A stretch of DNA of 13,787 nucleotides from an uncultured Rhizobiaceae group bacterium (GTDB lineage Bacteria; Pseudomonadota; Alphaproteobacteria; Rhizobiales; Rhizobiaceae). The stretch spans positions 1-13,787 of the forward strand of contig CALHHQ010000197.1 of NCBI GenBank assembly GCA_938030645.1. The letters run 5' to 3'. Below are positions 1-5,778 of the stretch, one piece after another; within the stretch, counting starts at the first letter, position 1, and each line of letters starts with the position of its first letter. Position numbers and translations under genes: made by a program. A model generated the notes under the pieces. The model searched no databases. It was not told where the DNA came from and saw only the letters and a list, made by a program, of their open reading frames with translations.

Positions 1-188
1 AGTTTCATCTGAAATGAGGGGGACGACACCGCTGCATCATATTCAGAAACGATGTTCACGCGATCCAAAAACACAGCTTTTATGGCATCCTGCCAAGACC
101 AAAGCGAAAGCGGGTAATAGGACAACGGACGATAATCCGCGTTCAGCACAAGTGTCGGATGCAACTCCGGATTCACGGCAATCGTCAC
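1..188 (-). CDS. HNH endonuclease, N-terminal part (runs off the left edge)
   Basis: Reading the minus strand from a GTG at 188-186 gives 62 codons plus two bases, open to the window edge. The peptide starts MTIAVNPELHPTLVLNADYR and continues with RPLSYYPLSLWSWQDAIK and DRVNIVSEYD. I recognise this as the strongly conserved N-terminus of the HNH endonuclease found throughout the Rhizobiales. The HNH motif itself lies beyond the window, so catalytic residues cannot be checked. The GTG start is supported by GGAGGA with a 5-base spacer just upstream (RNA sense). It is co-directional with the glycosylase at 348-1001, with 159 bases between them; I see no other gene or clear promoter there. The family's cellular role is not well defined, and the identification rests on recalled family similarity. 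Confidence 0.82.
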   Translation of the reverse strand, partial: MTIAVNPELHPTLVLNADYRPLSYYPLSLWSWQDAIKAVFLDRVNIVSEYDAAVSSPSFQMK

Positions 189-347
189 GAACTTCCTCCC
201 GCCCCGGACCGCCAAAGGTGCCAAGTTGAACGACCGGGAATCATAGCCTCAACAATCGAAGACACAGTGTAGGTTCACTAAGACGGATTTGTGAAGCCTG
301 CCGGACAATTCATCGCACGGTCTATCCCCAACCTTACACGATGCCCA

Positions 348-1001
348 CTAAAGTGGCGCAGCTGTCCAACCTTTATGGCGTGCGTATTCCGCATAGCAAA
401 CGCGAGCAGCAACACTTCGCACCGGTTCCCATCGTTCAGCCAGGGCTCGTGTCTCTTTGGCATCTGGTTTTTCATCGCAGTCGCACAACCACCCCACAAC
501 ATGCTGCAATGCCACATCACCAGCTGGAAAAATGTCAGGGTGCCCTGCACAAAACAAAAGAAAAACTTCCGCCGTCCAAGGTCCGATTCCTTTTAATGCC
601 GTGAGTTCATCCATCGCCTCAGCGGGCGACACTTTACACAAATCATCTAAGCTTAAATGTTGCCCTACGATTGCATGCGCCAAACCTTCAAGGGTCGATT
701 GCTTAGCGCGGGACAATCCCGCTTCTATCCAAATCTGCTCTCCAGCTTGCAAATAGGCGTCAGCTGAAAACGGAACGACCCGATCTCTCAATCTGCCAAA
801 TATTGCTGTGGCGGAAGCTTTCGAGACTTGTTGTGCCACAATGATTTCCGCAAGACCCTCAAAACCGGGCGGTTTGGACCGCAAGGGCACCTTCTCCAAA
901 CCAGCGATCGTTTCTCCAATCGAATGATCTAACTGTGCCAATAATTCAAGGCCGGATTGTAGGTCAGCTTCATTGGCGATTGAATTTAAGGAGGATTGCA
1001 A
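348..1001 (-). CDS. DNA-3-methyladenine glycosylase, AlkA-like HhH-GPD base-excision enzyme
   Basis: This 217-residue protein should remove alkylated bases such as 3-methyladenine from DNA by cleaving the N-glycosidic bond, opening base-excision repair. A conserved EIIVAQQVS helix lies near residues 52-60. The helix-hairpin-helix LKGIGPWTA is at about 136-144, followed by the catalytic-loop aspartate D162 in PAGDVAL. Trp142 occupies the position of the lyase lysine of endonuclease III, so it is expected to be monofunctional. At 217 residues it lacks the extra N-terminal domain of E. coli AlkA (about 280) and resembles the short rhizobial form. The start is a TTG at 1001-999: an in-frame TAA sits two codons upstream and no ATG occurs until Met130, so no upstream alternative exists. 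A modest GGAAG lies 7 bases before it. It diverges from gluQRS across 43 bases. Confidence 0.88.
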   Translation of the reverse strand: MQSSLNSIANEADLQSGLELLAQLDHSIGETIAGLEKVPLRSKPPGFEGLAEIIVAQQVSKASATAIFGRLRDRVVPFSADAYLQAGEQIWIEAGLSRAKQSTLEGLAHAIVGQHLSLDDLCKVSPAEAMDELTALKGIGPWTAEVFLLFCAGHPDIFPAGDVALQHVVGWLCDCDEKPDAKETRALAERWEPVRSVAARVCYAEYARHKGWTAAPL

Positions 1002-1044
1002 TTTTTAACTTCCGGCGGAACAAAGGAGGGCTTAGATTGCCAAC

Positions 1045-1929
1045 ATGCATTCCAATACGCCACCCGTTTTTAGATTCGCTCCTAGTCCAAACGGCGCTCT
1101 TCACCTCGGCCATGCCTATTCAGCACTGATCAATTATCGCATGGCGAAAGAACACAATGGTCGGTTTCTCATCCGTATTGAAGATATTGACCGCGTCCGG
1201 TGCCGGCCCGAACTTGAAAAAGCAATGCTTGAAGATCTGGAATGGTTAGGCCTTGAATGGGAAACACCACCGCGTCGGCAATCAGAACACTTTGCAGATT
1301 ATACCCAAGCTCTCGACTCTCTGATCTGCGAAGATCTAATTTACCCCTCATTCATGAGCCGCAAGCAAATCAGAGACAAAGTAACGTCAAAAGTTAAATC
1401 TGGAACGGATTGGAAAAATGACCCTGACGGCTCACCCCTTTATCCCGGGGAAGAGCGAGAGTGGTCGGTTGAAGAGCAAGAACGTGAGCGAAACAGATCA
1501 CCACTTCACAATTTGCGCCTCAACATGAACGCGGCGTTAGAGCGTGTTAGTGAACCGATCACATTTATAGAAACTGGAACGGGACCTGAAAACCAAACTG
1601 GTTTGTGCCATGCGGAACCGTCTAGATGGGGTGATCTTGTTTTGGCCCGCAGTGATACGCCCACAAGTTACAATCTGTCTGCTGTGGTGGACGATGCACT
1701 TCAAGGCATCACTCATGTGGTTCGAGGACGTGATCTTTTTCATGCAACATCTGTCCATCGTCTGTTGCAGGAGTTGTTGGGTTTGCCCGAGCCAGAGTAT
1801 CATCACCACGATCTTATTTTAGCGGACGACGGGCGCAAGCTTTCAAAAAGCAATGGCGACACAAGTTTACGCGCTCTTCGCCATGCAGGACTAACACCCC
1901 AGGATGTCAAGAGATTGGTGGGTTTTTAG
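1045..1929 (+). CDS. gluQRS: glutamyl-Q tRNA(Asp) synthetase
   Basis: GluQRS is a truncated glutamyl-tRNA synthetase that activates glutamate and attaches it to queuosine at position 34 of tRNA(Asp), not to the CCA end. The 294 residues contain the class I signature HLGHA at 20-24, preceded by RFAPSPNG. TSYNLSAVVDDALQ at 207-220 and the KMSKS-like KLSKS at 265-269 follow. No anticodon-binding domain follows, as expected for the family (about 300 residues). The zinc-binding cysteines of the E. coli protein (YadB) are absent: the region reads YPSFMSRKQI (100-109) and later PLYPGEER. I recall the same loss in other rhizobial forms. The ATG at 1045 is 15 bases beyond a strong AGGAGG (1024-1029), an unusually long spacing. 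Its stop overlaps that of the convergent AEC permease by four bases. Confidence 0.93.
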   Translation: MHSNTPPVFRFAPSPNGALHLGHAYSALINYRMAKEHNGRFLIRIEDIDRVRCRPELEKAMLEDLEWLGLEWETPPRRQSEHFADYTQALDSLICEDLIYPSFMSRKQIRDKVTSKVKSGTDWKNDPDGSPLYPGEEREWSVEEQERERNRSPLHNLRLNMNAALERVSEPITFIETGTGPENQTGLCHAEPSRWGDLVLARSDTPTSYNLSAVVDDALQGITHVVRGRDLFHATSVHRLLQELLGLPEPEYHHHDLILADDGRKLSKSNGDTSLRALRHAGLTPQDVKRLVGF

Positions 1930-2888
1930 CCCAACAGGGTCAGCCAGATTGGCAGTGTCAAAATGGAGCCAAGCATGGTCAACACGATGGAACTCGAAGC
2001 AAGGCCTTCGGCGACCTTGAAATAAGTGGCGAAGAGATAAGCGTTAACACCAGTGGGACTGGCAGCCGCCAAGACCGCAACTTTCAACCACAAAGGCGGC
2101 AGGTTGAAAAACGTTTTTCCAACAATGTAAACTGACATCGGCATGACGGCCAAACTGAGAATGGTGAGGCCAACGGCTGCAAAAATGTTGCCCTTCACTC
2201 CATATTTGATAAGTCCCATGCCGAGCGAGATGAGCGCCAGAGGTCCTGTCGTTTTGGCAATCAAGCCCATGACTTGATCTGGAACTCCAGTTATCGTGAC
2301 ACCGCTGAAACGCAGCGCGAGACCGGCAAAAATTCCGATAATAATTGGGTTGGCAGCAAAGTTCAGAAGCAATTTTTTGAAAACTGCGCCAGCTTTCAGC
2401 GGCGTTGTGTCTACACCATCAGAACGAACCGCCAATTCCATGAGAAAAGTCGAGACCGTCATCATAATCGGCAGATGGACACCAATCAAAATGAATAAAA
2501 CTTGCAGGCCTTCACGTCCATAAGCTTGCTCCATCAATGGTATCCCCAACAAAACCAAATTGGAAAACCCGGCAGCAACGCCTGCAATAGATGCAGCCCT
2601 TGCGCCACGCGAAAACACTTTACTGATCCACAGCCACGCGGCCACCCAAACCAGAAAGACTCCAGAAAAATAAACCGCCCAGAACGAGACAATGTCGCCA
2701 AAGCCATTTTGATCAGAGAAATCCGCAGAAGCGATGGAGCGCATCAAAAGAACAGGCACGGCAATCTTGAATACATAGTCCGCCAATCCATCGCCAGAAG
2801 CAGAACTCAATATCTGAAATCGGGCAATGCCGTATCCAATGCCAATGAGACAAAAGACAGGCAATACAATTTCAACAATTTGATTCAT
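1926..2888 (-). CDS. AEC-family (auxin efflux carrier-like) permease
   Basis: This is a 320-residue integral inner-membrane protein of the AEC/membrane-transport family, which exports or exchanges small organic acids or other metabolites; the substrate cannot be read from sequence. The N-terminus (MNQIVEIVLPVFCLIGIGYG) and FKIAVPVLLMRSIAS (about 40-54) are typical. Hydrophobic segments cover nearly the whole length, consistent with about ten membrane helices, with a family-like LAAASPTGVNAYLFATYF segment near the C-terminus. The length is normal for the family. The ATG at 2888-2886 has only a weak purine-rich ribosome site. Its stop overlaps that of the convergent gluQRS in the shared TTAG at 1926-1929, with no room for a terminator. 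Upstream, on the divergent side, lie the palindromes listed at 2903-2923, 2960-2984 and 3001-3018, the first within the presumed leader. Family assignment is firm; physiological role is unknown. Confidence 0.88.
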   Translation of the reverse strand: MNQIVEIVLPVFCLIGIGYGIARFQILSSASGDGLADYVFKIAVPVLLMRSIASADFSDQNGFGDIVSFWAVYFSGVFLVWVAAWLWISKVFSRGARAASIAGVAAGFSNLVLLGIPLMEQAYGREGLQVLFILIGVHLPIMMTVSTFLMELAVRSDGVDTTPLKAGAVFKKLLLNFAANPIIIGIFAGLALRFSGVTITGVPDQVMGLIAKTTGPLALISLGMGLIKYGVKGNIFAAVGLTILSLAVMPMSVYIVGKTFFNLPPLWLKVAVLAAASPTGVNAYLFATYFKVAEGLASSSIVLTMLGSILTLPIWLTLLG

Positions 2889-2902
2889 GATGAAGCTCTG
2901 TC

Positions 2903-2923
2903 TGCCATTGGCAGCTGTGCCAA
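2903..2923. promoter_or_regulatory. overlapping palindromes (TGCCA/TGGCA half-sites) in the AEC permease leader
   Basis: Three pentamer half-sites alternate in orientation: TGCCA (2903-2907), TGGCA (2909-2913) and TGCCA (2918-2922). The last two form the inverted repeat TTGGCA, four bases GCTG, TGCCAA (2908-2923). It lies 15-35 bases upstream of the permease ATG on the minus strand. It could be a repressor operator, or a short RNA hairpin in the leader. No regulator is identified; this is inference from symmetry. Confidence 0.4.
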
Positions 2924-2959
2924 AATGTGTACGACTGCGTTTTCACTAAACACTGCTCG

Positions 2960-2984
2960 TGATCAGCACAACTTTTACTGATCA
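2960..2984. promoter_or_regulatory. inverted repeat TGATCAG / CTGATCA between divergent transporters
   Basis: TGATCAG (2960-2966) and CTGATCA (2978-2984) are exact inverted 7-mers separated by 11 bases, so the two TGATCA cores are 19 bases apart, about two helical turns. It lies in the 142-base gap between the AEC permease (minus) and EamA transporter (plus), where a dimeric regulator could control one or both genes. The regulator is unknown; chance cannot be excluded. Confidence 0.38.
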
Positions 2985-3000
2985 ATTGCAAGCTTCCCAT

Positions 3001-3018
3001 TTATACATACGGGTATAA
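3001..3018. promoter_or_regulatory. inverted repeat TTATAC / GTATAA just upstream of the EamA transporter gene
   Basis: TTATAC (3001-3006) and GTATAA (3013-3018) are perfect inverted hexamers with a six-base spacer ATACGG. The block ends 12 bases before the ATG at 3031, where a bound protein would block transcription or overlap the -10/start region. GTATAA itself is -10-like. The pattern resembles operators of small dimeric repressors (GntR, MarR or TetR type), but no regulator gene is in the window. Confidence 0.42.
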
Positions 3019-3030
3019 GAGTTTCACTGA

Positions 3031-3945
3031 ATGCTTCAAAAACTGGCTCCCGGATTATTTGTCTGCCTTTGGGCCACAGGCTTCATCGGCGCACGTTTGG
3101 GTATGCCCTATTCAGAACCTGGAACCTTTTTGGCCATTCGTTTTGGAATTGCTTTTATCGTTCTGGGTCTAATTGCTTTCATATTGAAAGCCCAATGGCC
3201 CGGGTTAAAAATGGCATTGCACTCCATCGCCATCGGTTCATTGATGCATGGCTTCTATTTGGGTGCTGTGTTTTGGTCGATAGATCGCGGCATGCCCGCT
3301 GGCGTGTCAGCCGTTATCGTCGGTCTTCAACCGCTGCTCACAGCAATTCTTGCTGGATGGCTTTTGAAAGAGGCCATAACTCGTAAACACTGGTTTGGTA
3401 TAGCACTTGGATTCTTGGGCGTTGTTCTCGTGCTAGCTCCCAAAATCGACATTGCGGACAGCGGCATCAACATGGCAACAATTATTGCGTCTGTTTTGGG
3501 CATGATCTCTGTGACGATTGGAACAATTTATCAAAAACAAGTGGGCAGTCTGAGCGACCTGCGTTCCGGCACGGCATTGCAGTACCTTGGGGGCTTTATA
3601 CCCGTCGCCATTCTGTCTCTTTGCATGGAAACGCGCGAAATCCAGTGGTCAGGTGAGATGATCTTTGCCATGGTCTGGGCAGTTGTGATCCTTTCCTTTT
3701 TGGCAGTCTTTTTACTGATGTGGCTCATTCGAGAAGGCTCTGTGGCAAAGCTCTCCACTTTGTTTTTCTTAGTGCCGGGTGTGGCAGCCGTCATGGCCTA
3801 CTTTCTGTTTGGAGAAACGCTCGTACCTGTCCAGTTGATTGGCATGTTCCTCTGCGCGGTGGCGGTCGGTCTTGCATCTCACGCTGGCACACTGGAAAGA
3901 GACAAAACGCCGCCATTGGCACAAGCTTCAGACGGGTCTAAGTAA
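3031..3945 (+). CDS. EamA/DMT-family transporter
   Basis: This is a 304-residue inner-membrane protein of the drug/metabolite transporter superfamily, usually exporters of metabolites, amino acids or toxic compounds; the substrate is not predictable. It shows the two-repeat EamA layout. Helices begin at about residue 7 (LFVCLWATGFIGARLG). The first repeat ends with GVSAVIVGLQPLLTAILAG and a helix pair around 90-135. A second set follows, from about 150 to 290, with FLVPGVAAVMAYFLFGE near the end of that repeat. Ten membrane helices are likely and the length is typical. The ATG at 3031 gives the canonical short N-terminus; no strong Shine-Dalgarno sequence precedes it. It is the first gene of a six-gene plus-strand run, and the HIG1 gene follows after 28 bases. 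The operator-like repeat at 3001-3018 suggests regulated expression. Confidence 0.9.
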   Translation: MLQKLAPGLFVCLWATGFIGARLGMPYSEPGTFLAIRFGIAFIVLGLIAFILKAQWPGLKMALHSIAIGSLMHGFYLGAVFWSIDRGMPAGVSAVIVGLQPLLTAILAGWLLKEAITRKHWFGIALGFLGVVLVLAPKIDIADSGINMATIIASVLGMISVTIGTIYQKQVGSLSDLRSGTALQYLGGFIPVAILSLCMETREIQWSGEMIFAMVWAVVILSFLAVFLLMWLIREGSVAKLSTLFFLVPGVAAVMAYFLFGETLVPVQLIGMFLCAVAVGLASHAGTLERDKTPPLAQASDGSK

Positions 3946-3973
3946 CGTCCACGCAAACCTTCGAGATTACACT

Positions 3974-4162
3974 ATGAATATCTCCTACATTATTCTTCTT
4001 TTGGCCTGTGTGGTCGTTGGCCTCATTTTATTGCGCGGTCTTTGGAACATGTTGCAAAATGGGCCTGGCAACAAATCTCAAAAACTCATGCGCATGCGTG
4101 TTATCGCGCAAGCCATTGCTGTTATTTTGATGGTTGGCTTCGTCTATTTTTCACGCGGTTAG
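3974..4162 (+). CDS. HIG1-domain twin-transmembrane small protein
   Basis: This is a 62-residue membrane protein with two hydrophobic helices (about 4-21 and 43-59) joined by a short polar loop. The loop and start of helix 2 read SQKLMRMRVIAQ, which fits the HIG1 signature Q-x3-R-x-R-x3-Q exactly (Q36, R40, R42, Q46). HIG1-type proteins such as mitochondrial Rcf1 bind and tune respiratory supercomplexes and cytochrome c oxidase. In alphaproteobacteria the small 'twin transmembrane protein' next to the cobalamin adenosyltransferase belongs to this type. A longer reading from 3839 would overlap the EamA gene, so I chose the ATG at 3974, which begins exactly at the conserved hydrophobic segment. 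The adenosyltransferase starts 14 bases downstream, so the two are probably co-transcribed. The respiratory role is inferred from the family. Confidence 0.85.
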   Translation: MNISYIILLLACVVVGLILLRGLWNMLQNGPGNKSQKLMRMRVIAQAIAVILMVGFVYFSRG

Positions 4163-4176
4163 AATCGGAAACCACT

Positions 4177-4755
4177 ATGGTCGTCTTGAACAAAATTTAT
4201 ACGAAAACAGGTGACGATGGCACGACCGCTTTGGGAACGGGCGAGCGCCGCCTGAAGTTCGATCTTCGAGTTGAATCCTACGGCACGGTTGATGAAACGA
4301 ACGCCGCCATTGGCGTTGCGCGTTTGCACACTGAAAATCAATCGGACCTCCATGCAATGCTTCTGCGCATTCAAAATGACCTTTTTGATTTAGGCGCAGA
4401 CTTGGCCACACCCGACAATGGTGAGAAATTGGAGTACGAACCACTCCGCATGATTGAAACACAGGTGGAGCGTATCGAGAAAGACATCGATACCTTGAAC
4501 AAAGATTTAGATCCGCTTCGGTCGTTTATTTTGCCCGGCGGTTCAGCCGCAGCTGCCGCACTTCATGTGGCCAGAACTGTTGCACGTCGCGCCGAACGTC
4601 TGATCGTACATCTTGGTGAAACGCCCGGCGAGCATGTAAACCCGTCTGGCATTCGCTATATGAACCGGGTATCAGACTTCTTGTTCGTAGCTGCGCGTTA
4701 CAGCAATGAGGGCGGAAAAGCCGACATTTTGTGGGTACCGGGCGAAAATCGTTAG
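4177..4755 (+). CDS. pduO: PduO-type ATP:cob(I)alamin / cob(I)yrinic acid a,c-diamide adenosyltransferase
   Basis: This cytosolic enzyme transfers the 5'-deoxyadenosyl group of ATP to reduced cob(I)alamin or a cobinamide precursor, making adenosylcobalamin. The 192-residue protein shows the family in order. The ATP-binding N-terminus YTKTGDDGTTALGTGERRLK covers 8-27. Then come the VESYGTVDETNA loop (32-43), FILPGGSAAAAALHVART followed by ARRAER (to about 141), and NRVSDFLFVAARY (163-175). Length matches the trimeric PduO family, distinct from the CobA/BtuR fold. A reading from 4042 would overlap the HIG1 gene; the ATG at 4177 matches the family N-terminus and has GGAA six bases upstream. It sits 14 bases after the HIG1 gene and 44 bases before the rhomboid gene. 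Adenosylcobalamin would serve enzymes such as methylmalonyl-CoA mutase, a plausible but unproven link to the downstream etf genes. Confidence 0.93.
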   Translation: MVVLNKIYTKTGDDGTTALGTGERRLKFDLRVESYGTVDETNAAIGVARLHTENQSDLHAMLLRIQNDLFDLGADLATPDNGEKLEYEPLRMIETQVERIEKDIDTLNKDLDPLRSFILPGGSAAAAALHVARTVARRAERLIVHLGETPGEHVNPSGIRYMNRVSDFLFVAARYSNEGGKADILWVPGENR

Positions 4756-4767
4756 ACACGACGAGCA

Positions 4768-4793
4768 GTTTCCTCAAGATAGATTGAGGAGAC
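4768..4793 (+). promoter_or_regulatory. RNA hairpin that covers the rhomboid gene's Shine-Dalgarno sequence
   Basis: GTTTCCTCAA (4768-4777) can pair with TTGAGGAGAC (4784-4793) in a 10-bp stem with one G-U pair, closed by the hexaloop GATAGA. The 3' arm contains the ribosome site GAGGAG (4786-4791), 8 bases before the ATG at 4800. No T-tract follows, so it is not a terminator. The upstream stop (4755) is 12 bases before the stem, close enough for a terminating ribosome to disturb it. Translational coupling or a temperature-sensitive switch are possible readings; both are inference. Confidence 0.55.
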
Positions 4794-4799
4794 ACGTTT

Positions 4800-5615
4800 A
4801 TGTTCGTTCCACTTTACGACGGGAAACCCGTCAAACATATTTCCGTGCAGTGGGTCACGCTCACAATTATTGGATTGAACGTCTTCGTTTATCTCATGGT
4901 GAACGTTTTGGATTCCAGCACTATCGGAAACCTGAAATATGTAACGCTTTCACTCGGCTATATTCCATCCATTGCCAATGATCTAAAGTCCCTGCCAGTA
5001 GAGTATCAATTGGTTTCCGACGACTACTATTTTCTGACAATGCTCACCAGTGCGTTCATCCATGCGGATCTGATGCATCTGGCAGGCAACATGATTTTTG
5101 TCTGGGTATTTGGTGACAATGTTGAAGATGCGCTAGGCCACATCAAATTCGCACTCTTTTACATTCTGTGCGCTTTTGCTGCCGTTTGGTTTCACGGGTT
5201 GTTATTCGCCGATTCCGATGGGCCGCTGATCGGCGCATCAGGTGCTGCTGCCGGCTTGGTCACAGCCTATTTGATGCTTCATCCCAAAATGCAAATTTGG
5301 GGGATCGTATTTTTCAGGATTCCTTTGCGCTTGCCAGCATATATCGCTTTGGGTGGTTGGGCCGCCTATCAAGTTATAATGTTCGCCATTGATACAGACG
5401 GACAAGTTTCGTGGGCGTCACATGTGGGTGGCGGTCTGGCTGGCATTCTACTCGTCGTATTGTTGAAACGCCGAGCAGTCCCTCTCTTCGACAAAGAAAT
5501 AATTTTGCCCGAAGCGGTCGAGCTGAAACCAGATACGCGATTGCCTGAAGACGTCAAACTTTCGCCTTGGGGTCGCCGTGCAAACCAGCGTGACAATACA
5601 AACATTCAAAATTGA
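4800..5615 (+). CDS. rhomboid-family intramembrane serine protease
   Basis: This is a 271-residue inner-membrane protease that should cleave substrate helices within the bilayer. The catalytic dyad is complete: Ser147 in IGASGAAAG (144-152) and His208 in SHVGGGLAG (207-215). The helix-2 residues His93 and Asn97 in HLAGN, which shape the oxyanion site, are also present. A hydrophobic first helix lies at about 18-37, followed by a roughly 40-residue loop and five further helices. The tail after about 224 is charged and hydrophilic, likely cytoplasmic, and ends in a polar QRDNTNIQN. The substrate is unknown. GAGGAG lies 8 bases upstream of the ATG but is buried in the hairpin at 4768-4793. It follows the adenosyltransferase gene after 44 bases and is separated from etfB by 163 bases carrying palindromes, so etfBA may have its own promoter. 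Confidence 0.93.
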   Translation: MFVPLYDGKPVKHISVQWVTLTIIGLNVFVYLMVNVLDSSTIGNLKYVTLSLGYIPSIANDLKSLPVEYQLVSDDYYFLTMLTSAFIHADLMHLAGNMIFVWVFGDNVEDALGHIKFALFYILCAFAAVWFHGLLFADSDGPLIGASGAAAGLVTAYLMLHPKMQIWGIVFFRIPLRLPAYIALGGWAAYQVIMFAIDTDGQVSWASHVGGGLAGILLVVLLKRRAVPLFDKEIILPEAVELKPDTRLPEDVKLSPWGRRANQRDNTNIQN

Positions 5616-5627
5616 CGTTAACGTAAG
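5612..5627. promoter_or_regulatory. LiuR-like (MerR-family) palindrome upstream of etfBA
   Basis: The core ACGTTAACGT (5615-5624) is a perfect 10-bp palindrome inside TTGACGTTAACGTAAG. From memory, this resembles the operator of LiuR, a MerR-type regulator of branched-chain amino acid and fatty acid degradation genes in proteobacteria, whose known targets include etfBA-type genes. It overlaps the rhomboid stop codon and ends about 150 bases before etfB. No regulator gene is in the window, so the assignment rests on motif and target. Confidence 0.5.
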
Positions 5628-5641
5628 AATTTAATGTTGCA

Positions 5642-5655
5642 TTCTTGGACAAGAA
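5642..5655. promoter_or_regulatory. palindrome TTCTTGGACAAGAA in the etfB leader
   Basis: TTCTTG (5642-5647) and CAAGAA (5650-5655) are exact inverted hexamers around GA. They lie between a weak -35-like TTGCAT (5637-5642) and a -10-like CATAAG (5660-5665) spaced 17 bases apart. A regulator bound here would sit between the promoter elements. The promoter match is weak and the whole reading is tentative. Confidence 0.32.
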
Positions 5656-5778
5656 GCCACATAAGTTGGGTCTCAAACGTGTCTAAAATCTGATGCAAAA
5701 TGGCGGATATGAACAAGCGTTCTCACTCAATATTTTGCACTAGAATACCAAATCCCTTCGCCGATAGAGGTCATTGAA

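Noticed and set aside
14..229. 71-residue plus-strand frame at the left edge
   Set aside because: The opposite strand encodes the conserved HNH endonuclease N-terminus, so this is a shadow.
189..347. Search for an SOS box, promoter or small gene between the glycosylase and HNH genes
   Set aside because: No GTTC-N7-GTTC type site, no convincing -35/-10 pair and no coding frame with a ribosome site was found.
2502..2981. 159-residue open frame on the plus strand
   Set aside because: Antisense to the AEC permease and extending into its control region; no protein features.
4768..4793. Hairpin considered as a terminator between the adenosyltransferase and rhomboid genes
   Set aside because: No T-tract follows and the 3' arm contains the next gene's ribosome site, so a translational control element is the better reading.
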